From Palaemon carinicauda (lineage: Eukaryota > Arthropoda > Malacostraca > Decapoda > Palaemonidae), in the NCBI RefSeq assembly GCF_036898095.1, contig NC_090745.1, forward strand, positions 86,482,217 through 86,546,216: a DNA stretch of 64,000 bases, given 5' to 3'. Below, piece by piece: positions 22,944-35,309 of this stretch; the first letter of the stretch is position 1, and every line of letters starts with the position of its first letter. The notes under the pieces were generated by a model. That model was given only the letters and a program-made list of their open reading frames with translations, had not been told where the DNA came from and did not search any database. The position numbers and the translations under genes were made by a program.

Positions 22944-22974
22944 AATTGTTCCAACACAGAGTACTTACCTAGAA

Positions 22975-23132
22975 CTACTTTCATAGGAGTTAGTGGTAAC
23001 TCTTCCCAACCAACCAGAATTTTGTGTAGTTTACCCTATTCCCATTTTCTATGGGTGGCCTCGGGCGGAGTGATACGCGCCCTAAGGCGACCCGGGGTCA
23101 GAGAGCGTGCTAGATTAGGTCGTGCTCCCCAG
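22975..23132 (+). repeat. Left inverted terminal repeat of B1
   Basis: It pairs with about 29188-29365. Shared blocks include AGAGCGTGCTAGATTA and the CTATGGGTGGCCTC/GAGGCTACCCATAG pair. A few mismatches are visible, unlike the seemingly identical ITRs of A1. Confidence 0.8.
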
Positions 23133-23292
23133 TAAGTTAATGGTCGCGACATGATTCACATCCCACCGCGCTCTCTCTTACCCAGTGCGACCCTTTGTGT
23201 CCCCGACCCTTTGTGTTTACCACGAGGTAATGTGCCCGTATCCTTACCCCTTTCCCTTGTGTCCTTGTGTCTCTTGGTGTTAGTGTTTTTAT

Positions 23293-25700
23293 TATGGAGC
23301 ATCCACGCTAAATCTTGTGGGGCTTTCCTTTCGAAGCCCGAGGTTGATCCACACTCGCGTTGTTCGTCATGTAGGGGCAAAATATGCTCCCCTACCACCA
23401 CGTGTTTGGAGTGCGAGTCTTGGGGCGAGATTCAGTGGGTCCGTTATGGGACTAAGAAGAAGTCGGCCAAGAAATCGCCCAAGAAAGCTACCGCGTCCTC
23501 TGCTTTGGTGTCCCCGGATGCCTTGTCGGAACGTGGTTCCCTTTCATCTTCCCCTACCCAGGGTAGGGGTTGAGGTAAGTCCGTTGCAGGGAAGCGGCCC
23601 ATTGTCCTTCCCCAAGAGTCTGAATTACCTGTGGGGGAAGTTTCCGAGGTGTTACAGGCATGTGTGGGGCCTGAGGGAAGTGCGGTAGAGTGTGTAGGAG
23701 ACGAGGTCCTGGTGCCCGCAGGGCCCGTCTCTACCGAAGACCCGATGTGGGGGAAGCCAGGTACTTCCTCTTCTCCCCCATCTTGGGCGTGTGTTTCAGG
23801 TACTAAGGCCGCCGGGGGGGATGCCGAGAAAGGCCATTCGTCAAATTCGGATCCCGTCATTTGGGATATTCCTAGAACACCCTGCAGGTCACCCTTCAGA
23901 CTAGAAGAGGAGTTTGACCATTGGATCGGCCGCAAGAAAGTTCCTCGGACCCCCCCAGCGCCTGCGGCGACTCTTCCGCCCGTCTTCATGCAGCCTGCGG
24001 AAACAGAGGTTCGGCATGAAGTAACCCCCGCGGAGTTGGATGCCTCAGGTGATTCGGCTGATTCCCATTCCTCTTCCTCGTCTTCCTCGTCCATGGATTG
24101 ATCTTCAGAGGACGATTCCAGGTCCGTGAGGAGGAAGCGTGAGAGGTTCAGGAAGAAGTAGTAGTCCCGCTCCCGTTCAAAGAAGAAGGAGTCCAGACCT
24201 TCTAAGAAGAAAGCAAAGAGGAGTAAGTCCAAAGATTGGGTGAGGATCACGGTGCCCCGGAGCGAGCTGTTTAAGGTCATCACAGCCGCGGCCGCTTCCG
24301 GGTGGCTCCCTAGAGCCTCGTCCTCACCGTCTCTCCCCTCCTACGGACAAGAACCTCACCGAGGGAGGCCTTTCCTGGCTCCCCGTGAGCCACCGAAGTT
24401 GTCGAAGGCCTCCGCGCCCCCTACTCTGCGGAGGGAGGCGCTCTGTCAAGTGGAATGCGTTACACCAGCCGCGGGCTCCTTGGCTGACTTCATTAAGCTC
24501 CAAGGACGCCCTTCGGCCAGGAATATTCCCACAGATACGAGGATGCCCGCAGGGCAAGGTAATCCCATGACGGATACCTTCGCCTCTGCGGGTCCGCCCG
24601 TGACACGGGTAGTCCCATCTAACGGTGCTCTCCCTACCGTCACCGATGATACTCGTAAGGAAGGACGGGTGACGGAGGCCCTGGTGGAAGGAGTCGAGTG
24701 CTCGTCTGATGACATCTCCTCCTACCGCAAAGTGTTGGCCCTCATACGACGGCACCATAGGCTGGATGAACCGATGCCCACCACTGAACAAGCCTGGCTC
24801 TCCGGACTTAGCAGGTTGGTGGAGAATCCGGTTCAACAAAGGGCCCTCCTTAGCTCTACCCTTAGCTCCTGACGTAAGGCTGGGTATGGAGCATATTGAT
24901 AAGTTCCTGGACAGCCTAGCAGACGCCCCTAGGAGTCAAAGTGCCTCGAAGCTGCTGCCGGAACTGAAGGCGCAGAAGAGGTTTTACATACCGGAAGGTC
25001 GTCGGGGAGGACCCCGCGCGACGGAGACAGCCATTACCTCATTGAACCAGGGTGCCGCTGAAGACAAGAGCGTCCACGGCCCGTGTGTTTTTCCCCGTCG
25101 GAGACCTCCATGATGGAGGACATGGCCCAGGACCTAGTCTACGTGTCCTCCTGGTTGGACTGGTGGGCTTGCACGTTAGTTGGTTTTCAGGCCTCTCATG
25201 ATTTGTCCCTGCCTGAAAATCAAACCTTACAGAGAGAACTAATTAGCTCAGGGGGCAAGGCCCTAAAATTTTTATCATATCAATCTCTCTCCCAGGCTAC
25301 CAGTTGGGTCCTGAGGAAGAGAGAGACTATTCTGAGCAAACTTGTGAGAAAACTCCCGGACCGAGAAGCAAGGAAATTAAGAAACTCCTCAATCTGGGAT
25401 GAGGCTATCTTCCCCCTTAAGTTGGTAGACGAGACGATGGAACAGGTGAGGAAGATGAAGGACATGGGAGACCATAGACCTCCCCCTATGAGGCGCCCAC
25501 CTCCCAGGAGGCCCTCCGTGGACGGCCCTCACACTTCCCGTTCCTCTCCAGCTCAACCTAGAGGAGAGCCACTTGCGGCTCCCTGGCAGCAGTCAACTCA
25601 GCCCCCCCGTAGAGGTGCCACAGCACCCCAGTCTAACTTTAGACCGTCCTACGGGAACGCAAGAAGAGGTCGGTCCGGCCACTCCTCCAGAAGGAGATAG
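23293..25700 (+). pseudogene. B1 ORF1, gag-like protein (stops and frameshifts)
   Basis: The N-terminus encodes the Cys/His cluster VDPHSRCSSCRGKICSP followed by TTTCLEC, homologous to the A1 ORF1 motif (DPH-x3-C-x2-C-x4-C). A Ser-rich middle and the block SYRKVLALIRRHHRL (24721-24765) follow, then a helical part (25100-25450) and an Arg/Pro/Gly-rich tail ending at 25700. In-frame stops occur at 23571 and 24099 and twice near 24160. An opposite-frame excursion between about 24850 and 25085 implies two compensating indels. An ATG at 23293 is out of frame with the Cys cluster, so a shift also lies just after it. Confidence 0.75.
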
Positions 25701-25734
25701 GAGGTGAGGCCCCCTACCCCTACTGGAGCCTCAG

Positions 25735-27545
25735 GTGGGGGGATGCCTCAGACACTCTAGGCAAGCATGGTGGGATTACGGTGCGGATCCCTGGACGGTG
25801 ACAATCCTGAGGGAAGGTTACAGACTACCCTTCTTAGCGGAACCTCCCCCGCTTATTCCAGCCCTTCAAGCAGAGTGGCTGATTCCCAAGGACCCCTTGA
25901 AACGGGCTGCTCTACAGGAACAAGTGTCGTCCATGATCTCCAAGGGAGCGTTGGAACTAGTCGAAGAGACCGGCCCGGGGTTCTACAGCAGGCTCTTCGT
26001 AGTGGAAAAGGCGACAGGGGGATGGAGACCAGTAATAGACCTGTCGGCCCTCAACAAGTTTGTGGCAAAAACTGAGTTCAAGATGGACACTGCCAAGACC
26101 GTGTTGGCCGCCTTGAGGGAAGGGGACTTCATGATATCCCTGGACCTCAAGGATGCCTACTTCCAAATCCCCGTCCATCTCTCCAGCAGGAAGTTCCTCA
26201 GGATAAAGTGGGATTCCCGAGTGCTACAATTCAAGACCCTTTGCTTCGGGCTGTCGACGGCTCCTCAGGTGTTTACAAGTGTCTTCACGACAGACGCTGT
26301 ATGGGCTAACGAGCAGGGCATCCGTCTGATCCGGTACCTGGACGATTGGTTTCTTCTTTCAGTCTCAAAGGAAGAATTAAAGGAACAAGGAGGGAAGTTA
26401 CTTCGTCTCTGCGAGCAGTTGGGTATCACGGTCAACGTAGCGAAGTCCCAGCTGATCCCCTCCACCAGGATGACCTACTTGGGGATGGTCTTGGACACCC
26501 AGCTGGTGAGAGCATTCCCTTCATTGGAGAGGTTGGAGAACCTAGAGCGTGTTCTGCAACCCTTTCTGTTGGACCTTCCCAGGAGGGCTAAGGATTGGCA
26601 GAGGTTGTTGGGCCACCTAGTGTCCTTGGAAAAGTTAGTGCCACAAGGGAGACTCAAACTTCGAGCAGTGCAGTGGAACCTGAAAGAGCATTGGTCCCAG
26701 GGGAGAAATCCCCACAAACTGGTTCCGGTCTCCCCAGAAGCGAAGGTAGCCTTGCAGTAGTGGCACGACAGGAAGAACATCGAGCTGGGGTGCCCTTCGC
26801 ACCCGACCTTCCGGAAGTCCTATTGTTTACGGATGCGTCGAAGGAAGGTTGGGGCGCTCACCTACTCGACCAATCGACAAAGGGAAAATGGTCGAGCGAA
26901 GAAGCAAAGCACCACATAAACGTGCTAGAGATGATGGCTGTGCTGAGAGCGAGTCGAGAATTCGTTCATCTCCTCCGGGGGAACACGGTAGCATTGATGT
27001 GCGACAACGCCACAGTAGTAGCCTACGTAAAGAAGAAAGGGGGTCTAAAGTCGAAAGAGCTATGTTCGTTATCGACGGAACTTCTGGAATGGGCAGCAGA
27101 AGAAGGGATCGAGTTCACAGCAAGGTTCATCCCGGGAAGGAGGAACGTCCTGGCGGACGGCCTCAGCAGAGTAGGCCAAGTAATAGGGTCAGAGTGGACT
27201 CTACATCCAAGCACAGCTCAGTCAGTCATACTGAAGTGGGGTTCCCCAGTAGTAGACTTATTCGCCACACGTCTGAACGCCCAACTCCCCGTGTTCTGTT
27301 CTCCAGTTCCAGATCCGTCAGCGGCGTTCGAGGACGCCTTCCAGCACCCTTGGGACGGCCTCGATTTGTACGCTTTATCCCCCTTCGGAATGATACGTCA
27401 AGTCCTCAACAGAGTACGGACAACAGCCAACCTTCAGATGACTTTGGTCGCGCCTTGGTGGCTGGAGAGGGAGTGATTCGCAGACTTAAAAGAACTGGCC
27501 CTGCTTCCTCCTTGGCCTCTCCCGGACAGGCCGGACCTTCTTCGT
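25735..27545 (+). pseudogene. B1 reverse transcriptase/RNase H (broken)
   Basis: The RT opens with LREGYRLPF, followed by RPVIDLSALNKFV, LDLKDAYFQIPVH (about 26140-26180) and the catalytic RYLDDWFLL (about 26331-26357). The frame stops at 26758 with a TAG where related proteins have Trp. A one-base shift near 26790 then leads into RNase H (LFTDASKEGWGAH at about 26824, LADGLSR at about 27150) in another frame. That frame stops at 27474 with a TGA where a Trp is expected. The protein is otherwise close to the DIRS consensus, so the decay is moderate. The region lies directly after gag and overlaps the recombinase frame that follows. Confidence 0.88.
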
Positions 27546-28669
27546 TAACTCCACTTCCAAAGGTTTCACGAAAACCCTCAGTCCCTCCGCCTTCACGCGT
27601 GGAGGTTATCGAGCGGCTTCCGAAGGAGGATGGATTCTCATCGAGGACCGGGACGAGGATGTCAGGTTACTTAAGGCTGTCCTCTATCGCTGTCTACCAA
27701 GGGAAATGGGCAGTCTTCTCGAAATGGTGCGCTTCCCGTAATATCAAGCCCTTGGGGGCCTCGATCCACGACGTGGCGGACTTCCTGGTGTATCTCAGGG
27801 ACGATTTGGGCTCATCCATTCCGGCAAGAAAGGGAGTGAGGGCAGCGTTAGGTCAAGTCTTCCTCCTGAAGGGCATTGACTTGGGATCCTCTCGGCACAT
27901 CTCGATGCTCATCAGGAGTTTTGAGCAGTCGTGCCCCCCACAGGAGGTGAAGGTACCGCAGTGGGACCTAGCCATAGTACACAAAGTCCTGTCAGAACCT
28001 CCCTTTGAGCCCCTCAAGGACATCCTGGATAAGGATCTCACCCTCAAAACGGTCTTCCTCTTAGCCCTGGCTTCAGCGAAGAGGGTTAGTGAGTTGCACG
28101 GATTATCGTACGAAGTTTCACACTCAAAAGGGTGGCGGGAGGCCTCCTTTCGGTTCGTTCCTAGCTTTGTGGCCAAAACGCAGAACCCAGCCTGTTGGGA
28201 TCCGCAGAACCCAGCCTGTTGGGATCCTCAGTTCGAGGGCTTTTCGGTCCCAGCGATCCCTAGGTCAGACAACCCTAAAGACTTACACTTATGCCCTGTC
28301 AGAGCAGTAAGAAAATACCTTGAAAGGACCTCCAGGCTTCGACCGGAGATCAAAAGCTTATTCGTCTCAACTGGTCAGGTGAAGAAACCAGTCTCTAAGA
28401 ACTCAATCTCCTTTTAGTTGCGACAAGTAATCAAGAGAGCTTACGAGGTTTCGGGAATCCCTCTTCCAGGTAGACCAAGGCCTCATGATATTAGGGGTCT
28501 AGGCACCTCCCTGGCGTTTGAGAAGAACATGGCCGTGGGCCAGATTCTGAAAGCGGGTACCTGGTCCAGACAGTCCATTTTCATGGAACATTACCTGAAG
28601 GACTGCTCTAGGAAATCCTGGGACGGGTTCAACCTTGGCCCAGTCATATCAGCCCTGCAAAAGATTTAA
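26849..28669 (+). pseudogene. B1 tyrosine recombinase with one in-frame stop
   Basis: The frame is open from 26849 and overlaps the RNase H in the -1 frame; only the part from about 27660 looks like protein. It carries YQGKWAVFSKWC (SAM-like N-domain), the first catalytic Arg in LASAKRVSELHGLS (about 28066), HDIR (about 28482) and the Tyr nucleophile in FMEHYLKDC (about 28590). A TAG at 28415 interrupts it just after KNSISF. A 21-bp direct repeat (CAGAACCCAGCCTGTTGGGA core) is duplicated in frame at about 28182-28225. The enzyme would integrate circular cDNA in an intact element. Confidence 0.85.
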
Positions 28670-29039
28670 AGGTCATGGCCCCAGGGAAACCGGGGGTGGT
28701 AAGCCATGAGACACAAGTTCATCCCTTACCTTTCCCCCCTATCATCCTTTCCCTTACCCTTAATCCCCAACGTGGGTGTGAATCAAGAGGCCCTGACAGC
28801 CAGGATATACGTCTTCGACAAGAAATACGTCTCAGAAGTAATGGTTCAGAGGTAAGCCACTAAGTTAGTTTTTTGGGTAGTTTCCCCTATTTTCATTCAG
28901 CCTTTTGTAGGGGTCATCGGAACCTAGTTCCCCTTCGAGGTTCCCCCTTTTTCGCCCGATCGTGCTCCTAAACCTTCAGACCCTAGTCGCTGCAGGACAC
29001 TCCCTCCTCCTAGAGTTTAAGTCTCCTAAGAAAGTAGTT

Positions 29040-29115
29040 CTAGGTAAGTGTACTCTGTGTTAGAACAAATCACAAATTTTAATTAATTTGTATTTTTCCT
29101 AACATACTTACTTAG
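29040..29115 (+). repeat. Internal complementary region of B1
   Basis: TTCTAGGTAAGTGTACTCTG...AACAAATC joins AATTTGTATTTTTCCTAACA. The two halves complement the left (22944-22975) and right (29380-29428) ends respectively, giving the DIRS-type circle junction. Confidence 0.8.
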
Positions 29116-29187
29116 AATTACTTTCGGGTTATGGCCCGCCCATCCTTCCCCGAGGGTCCTGCAGGGTTGAGGAGAACCCTTTTTTGG

Positions 29188-29365
29188 CAACGAAACTTAA
29201 TGAGGAGCACGACTTAATCTAGCACGCTCTCTGACCCCGGGTCGCCTCAGGGCGTGTATCACTCCGCCTGAGGCTACCCATAGAAAATGGGAATAGGGTA
29301 AACTACACAAAATTCTGGTCGGTTGGGAAGAGTTACCAGTAACTCCTAAGAAAGTAGTTCTAGGC
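29188..29365 (+). repeat. Right inverted terminal repeat of B1
   Basis: It is the inverted counterpart of 22975-23132 and is followed by the duplicated AAAGTAGTTCTAGG unit and the terminal AAATTTGTGATTT. Confidence 0.8.
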
Positions 29366-29804
29366 AAGTGAAAGTAGTTCTAGGTAAGTATGTTAGGAAA
29401 AATACAAATTACTTAAAATTTGTGATTTTTGCACTATGTGCTTGGTAAACAACTAACTAAGAGTGTGGTAATGAGGACAATGCTGCTATGAAATCTAAAA
29501 AATCTTCTGAATAAAGATTTGCATCTTGAGTAAATTAGTAAGCATAACAAATTTGTAAGTAATTTGTATTTTTCCTAGTATACAAACCTGGAGCTATTTA
29601 TAGGGGTATACTTTTGGCGTAGCTGAAAGACGAGCCATGATAATTTTAGTGAAGGATAACTAGCCCATCCGCCAGTTAGCGGGTGGGGGGTAGGGTAGAC
29701 TGGCTACCCAGCTCACTCACACCTCTCGGCTGAGTAACCACTTTGCTTTATGGCAGGACTTCTCGGGGGACAGGGTGGAGGGCCAATTTGTATGAATAAA
29801 TTTT

Positions 29805-29895
29805 AGCTCTAGGGTTGTATACTAGGAAAAATACAAATTACTTACAAATTTGTCATTTGTTCCGGCGTAGATACAAACCCTCTGCTATTTATAGT
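29805..29895 (-). repeat. Internal complementary region of N1
   Basis: GTATACTAGGAAAAATACAA complements the left end (29549-29600), and TTTGTTCCGGCGTAGATACA complements the right end (37820-37858). They meet at ACAAATTTGTCATTTG. Confidence 0.8.
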
Positions 29896-30429
29896 CCTCA
29901 CCAATTGGCCTTGGTCGTGACCCGGGGTCCTCTATTACGATCTGTGATCGATAGTAAAATGGACCCTACCTTCACTGAAATAAAGTGCCAATATGAGGTA
30001 ATGCACTGATAGCGGCCTGTAAAAGCTTGTGTGCGAGTGGAACTAACAGTGTGGCTTGTCTTTAACATAGGAACTCGAGTACAAAACCTTATTGTTCTTA
30101 AGACTTACCCAATACTCTCCCTCAAAAAGGTATTGGGGACGTAACAAAGTATTTGTCTATACTTAGGAGGCACAAGGGAAATGAGTCTTACCTGCAGCGA
30201 GGTGAGGTCAGCTATGCTGAGGCTTGCGGAGCTGTTTTCCCCAGAGGGGAGAAGGTGAAAGGAAGAAAGGAGTCAGTCATTCTTACTCATTCACCCCAGA
30301 CTAATCCGGGTAACCTCAGCCCCCAACCCTATGCTACTGTACTTGACCATCAAGGAGCCTGAAGTGTTCAGACCACTTGTTGTGCGACCACCACAGGACC
30401 AATGGAGAAGGTCTTCATGTTCTTGTGGG

Positions 30430-30555
30430 TTACGTCTTTGCAGGTAGTGGGCCGTGAAGGTCTATTGACGCTTCCACATGCCCACTTACAGTATCTGCGC
30501 CACAGAGTAGTTTCTTAACGCCAGGGATGTAGCAACGCCACTGATGTTATGAGCT
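30430..30555 (-). pseudogene. N1 tyrosine recombinase C-terminal remnant
   Basis: Minus-strand translation gives RAHNISGVATSLALRNYS, then VAQIL, WKRQ and FTAHYLQ with stops. This parallels the HDIR...ATS(L)AF...W...HYL block around the active-site His-x-x-Arg and Tyr of DIRS recombinases. The first HxxR appears as HNIS, so it is inactive. The equivalent part of N2 is at 47600-47712. Confidence 0.7.
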
Positions 30556-31979
30556 CTGGGTCTTAGGATGGAGGAGGGTCTAGATAGAGCGACCTTAATA
30601 GCCTTCCGATCTCAGAGGGGAAGGAAATCCTTGAGATCCTCCTCTTGACCTTCCCCGTGCTGGTCAACAGTGCCGACACACGGGCGAGCTGGTGTCGTTC
30701 TTTTAAGGTAACACCACAGACTCCTCACTGGGTAAAACCCCAGTTGATGGGTCTTTGGTTACCGAACGAAGACTTTATCTGAAATGGGCTGCACCTAGGG
30801 TACAGCACACTCGGATTTTGAGTCTTGGCAATCGACTCAGGGATGCCGCTGAGGATTACTTCTCGCCGTATCCAAGAGTAGGAGACATCAGAAGATGGAT
30901 CATACAATACACTAACACACTTGGTCAAAGCCCAAGTGAATAGAAAAGGCCGTCTTCCATGTAAGGAAGCGATTTGCTGCCTGGCGTAAAGGTTCGTAGA
31001 GAGTGGCTTTCAGGAACTGAAGGACCCGAATCGCGTTGCCAGGAGGAGGTTGAGATCCGACGGAGGATAAGTTATCTCAAACTTTGTATAAGTAAAGGCA
31101 TCGATGGGAGAGAATCCCCTTCCACGACATCAAGTCACAAAGGACTGAACACTTTGCCTGGAAGACCGACGCTGAAGAGAGTTCGAGGTGCCTAGACATT
31201 TTTTCCGCAACTCATTGTGAAAGGCCTCTCTGAGAGAGGTGGTGTAGGACCGTCCCAGGCGCGAAGTCGAAGCAAAGCTACGGCTTGGTTAAGTGTTAGT
31301 ATGTGGCTGCTTGGAAGATCGTGCCGTGGACGAATATCCTTCGGAACTCTGTCAGGAGCTGAAGGAGGTCCGGGAACCATTCTGCGGGATGGCATAGCTA
31401 AGCTATTGGAGTCATTGATAAGATCTTGCTTATCCTGACTTGGCTGAGGACTTTCTCATCAGACTGAATGGGGGGGGGGGGAAGGGGTACACCTCCAAGC
31501 TGTCCCACCGATCTTGGAATACATCTTGTTCAAGGGCCTGGTGAACAGTCGAGCGGGAGCCTGAATTTCAGAGCCGTTGCGAGCATGACCACAGTCGGGG
31601 ACTTCACAAAGTCAAGACTTTATTGGATACAAGATGATTCAAAGACACTAGGAGCCCACTATCTGAGTGGCCTGTTCAGATTATCTGCAAGCACATTCCT
31701 GTACCAGGAATGACACGAGCAGATGGGGGGACCTAGCTGTCCTCTGTCCATCTAAGGCTTCCTACTGCTAGATGGTTCTCTAAGAGAGGTGACTATTGGT
31801 ACCTATCTGAATTGGGCCAACGGACGAGGATGGAATGGTGCGGCATATGCCCACCCCCACCCCCCCTTTTGATGTATTAAAGAGAGCATCAGATCCAGAG
31901 GGGAGACGAGAAGATAGGCCTCTTTGCAGAAACTCTCGTTTGCCACCCACCATCCGCAGTTCATCCAGCGGGAGGGGGG

Positions 31980-32479
31980 NNNNNNNNNNNNNNNNNNNNN
32001 NNNNNNNNNNNNNNNNNNNNNNNNNNNNNNNNNNNNNNNNNNNNNNNNNNNNNNNNNNNNNNNNNNNNNNNNNNNNNNNNNNNNNNNNNNNNNNNNNNNN
32101 NNNNNNNNNNNNNNNNNNNNNNNNNNNNNNNNNNNNNNNNNNNNNNNNNNNNNNNNNNNNNNNNNNNNNNNNNNNNNNNNNNNNNNNNNNNNNNNNNNNN
32201 NNNNNNNNNNNNNNNNNNNNNNNNNNNNNNNNNNNNNNNNNNNNNNNNNNNNNNNNNNNNNNNNNNNNNNNNNNNNNNNNNNNNNNNNNNNNNNNNNNNN
32301 NNNNNNNNNNNNNNNNNNNNNNNNNNNNNNNNNNNNNNNNNNNNNNNNNNNNNNNNNNNNNNNNNNNNNNNNNNNNNNNNNNNNNNNNNNNNNNNNNNNN
32401 NNNNNNNNNNNNNNNNNNNNNNNNNNNNNNNNNNNNNNNNNNNNNNNNNNNNNNNNNNNNNNNNNNNNNNNNNNNNNNN
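31980..32479. other. Assembly gap (500 N)
   Basis: Exactly 500 unresolved bases, probably a fixed-size scaffold gap. It falls in the RNase H to RT part of N1, so the state of N1's RT is unknown. A G-run borders both sides. Confidence 1.
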
Positions 32480-33149
32480 GGGGGATTGCATAGCAATAAA
32501 CACACCTCGAGGTGATGTCGAGACGTGCAACTATTTGCACGTTCTTGCAATGAAGGGGAGGAGCCTGTCCACCCTCCAACTGCCACCAATCTTGTGTGGT
32601 TGGACGAATAATCCTGATCCCCAACGGTAAACCAGTTAATCAGTACAAACTTATGTTATAAGAGCGAATCTCCATAGAGATCGCCTTCCGCACAGGAAAC
32701 CGTCCCGAACGCATCCAACCAACCCCAAGAGGAGATTGAGATGTATCTTCAATCTATTGTTGGATGGGTAATAAGCATAAGTCTACTATGTAGTAGTAGC
32801 ACCGAACTGTGAGCATGACAAGCATACATGCATAGCTTGACTTAGAGTCGTGTTCGGAACTCAGTTAGAGAACATTGAAAACGCTCGTAACGGAGATTCT
32901 TCCCTTTTAGGACGAAAACGTTCGTACTTCTCCGTCTCCGATCGGTAAAATAGCATTAGTATTGAATGTTCCCTACTAGGGGACAGATATACTTATTAGA
33001 AGTTTCCGGTGAGAGTCATTGTAGGAAGCTAAAACTTCCGATCAGGAGCAAGGAAAAAAGTGCCCAAAAGAAGGCAGAATGTAAATGCCATTTGTCTGGT
33101 TACAGAAAAGTAGCCAAGCAATGTTCTGAATAACCTGGTTTCACTAAGG

Positions 33150-33247
33150 GATATAGCTATACAACTTAATAGAACGAAGTTCTAATTGCAAGATGTATAT
33201 ATCTATAAAACTTAATAGAACGGAGTTCTAATTACAAGATGTATATA
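33150..33247. repeat. 46-bp tandem duplication in N1
   Basis: Two units contain CTTAATAGAACG(A/G)AGTTCTAATT, at 33165 and 33211. Confidence 0.8.
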
Positions 33248-34589
33248 GCCCTTATTGGCAGAAAGATCTCTTGCACGCATATGTACTTGTCCATCTGCGC
33301 TAGCGCATGCGTAATCTCTGCCTCCAGGAAACGTTTGCAATGAATCCGGTTGCGGGAATAATGTATGTGCGACAAATCGCAATATTATTGCCCAAGGAAT
33401 TTTTGATCGTTGACTAACTACAATATCTTCTTGAATGAGAGCGCACATGTTCTCAAACAAAATATAGTTATAGAAGCGATCATTTCTCCTTTGGTTTGCC
33501 CCTCCTCTTTATGGGAGGAGCTAGCCAGCGTTCATGCACAGACACGGATGTCTGGTTACCTGTGGGCGGAGTTTGAAACATTCCGTAAACGTAACAAAAA
33601 GTTGCCCACGCTGTTGCTATCGTTCTTTAACATCAGCTGACACTATCCTTCGGGACTAATTGTTTGAGACAATAACCCTGTAAGGGTAGAATAAAAAGTT
33701 TCAAAAGCCTATCGTGTAAAACGGGAAGTCGTTGTACCCAGGGTACAATGACGGGAGCGGCTGACTCAATCAAACGGTAGAACCCGAGTTTAAGACAATA
33801 ACCTCACGGTTATGTCTTGGCTAGAGCACATGCTCCGGGAAGGCTTACGGCCTTTATGAAGTTTTAACAACACCCGTTGAAGTTCTGTAAAACTTCTCAG
33901 GAACGAGTGTCTCCTGAAAAGGGTGAAGTCTAGTATGTTGGGATTTGCTTCAACAAGACCAGACATAGATTGCCATCGACTGCTTATCCAAAGGAGTTGC
34001 CATTGAATGCTTTCTTGCTAGCGAGAAAACTACTGTCTAATTCAGGCAAGGTCTTCCAGGGGAAATGAACTGAATGAAAAGAATTTTTCGTTCTTGATGA
34101 CGAGAAAATAACACTAGCCGCCTGTTAACCCAACCACTAAAAGTGGGAGAGTGGAGGGCAGTTGACGGTGGTTCATTCGGAAACAAAAGGATCGATGCGG
34201 GCAAGAACAGGCTAGGCTCACATAGTGATCAGCTGGGAGTGTAGAGTGACGTAACAAGTCGCGCAATGCTGGAAAGATCCATTCTCCATCCCTTGGGGAG
34301 GGGGGGAGGTCAACCATAGAGTTTTCAGAAATAACTCTGGATCGTGGGAACCGAGGGATTCAGCGCCACGAGAACCTAGGGGTTCAAAATCTATTTGTGA
34401 ATTCCTTTCTCACGACCCTGAAGGATGTTGTGACGAGACCCCACAGGAACTCTGTCGCTGATTCCTGATGAAATCTTCAGGAATCGTGTTTTGTGAACCC
34501 ACCGGGGTTCACAAGACCAGAACCCAAAGGAACTGTGTCATAGTTACCTGTAGGGAGACAGAAACCTCTAGGCAGCAGGCATCCCTCAG

Positions 34590-34995
34590 AGTTTTTGCGG
34601 GCACGTGCGCGAACACTTGCGCGACGAGAGTCGGAAGAATCTCTGTAATAAGAGTAAAATTCTTGATGACGATGATAGCACGCGTAGTACTAATTGCACG
34701 TGCGCGAACCCTTTACGTGACGAGAGTCAGAAGACTCTCTGTCATAAGAGTAAAACTCTTGATGACGATGGTCACGCGCGTAAAGTTGGTCGCACGCACC
34801 AAGATGGTTACGCACTCGCGAGCACTTTGCGCGACGTGAGTTTGAAAACTCTGTCATAAGAGTAATACTCTTGCGCGCGTGAACACTTAGCGCGACGAGA
34901 GTTCAAAATCTCTCTGTCAAGAGTAAAACTCTATCACGCGCGCAAACACTTCACACGACGAGAGTTTGAAAACTGTCATAAGAGTACTTCTCTTG
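34590..34995. repeat. Diverged ~100-bp tandem array in N1
   Basis: About five units contain GCGCGACGAGAGT followed by CTCTGT(A/C)ATAAGAGTAA and ACTCTTG. Starts are near 34608, 34702, 34818, 34875 and 34936, with variable length. It lies in the gag-equivalent half of the element. Confidence 0.7.
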
Positions 34996-35309
34996 CGCGT
35001 GTGCGAACCAAGATGGTCACGCGCTTATAAAAGAGTTGTTCGCGCATGCTAAGCTGTTCGCGCACTTCAACATAGCACTGATTACGCGCGTCTAGTTGTT
35101 CGCGAACATAAGTTTGGTCGTGCACATAAGGTTGGTCGTGCGCATAGGGTTGATTGCGAGCGAGCTCTCCGCTTAGAAGAAAGCTCTTAGGAGAGAGCTC
35201 ATTGCTACTATCATCCGAAGGTTCACGGTAACGTAAGTTGTGTGAGCGCGAACGCTCAACACAACGAGAGTCCGAAAACTCTCTGTCATAAGAGTAAGAC
35301 TCATAATGA

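Larger units (their letters stand above)
22944..29428 (+). mobile_element. DIRS-like retrotransposon B1
   Basis: This element of about 6.5 kb belongs to a family clearly different from A1. ITRs lie at about 22975-23132 and 29188-29365. The ICR lies at about 29040-29115 and fuses the complements of the left end (GTGTTAGAACAAA) and the right end (AAATTTGTATTTTTCCTAAC). It encodes gag-like, RT/RNase H and tyrosine recombinase regions on the + strand, all interrupted. A 20-bp unit, AAAGTAGTTCTAGG(C/T)AAGT(G/A), is tandemly duplicated near the right end (about 29351-29390). Confidence 0.88.

Noticed and set aside
31780..32624. Long ORFs across 31.8-32.6 kb on both strands
   Set aside because: They are bridged by the 500-N gap and carry no information.
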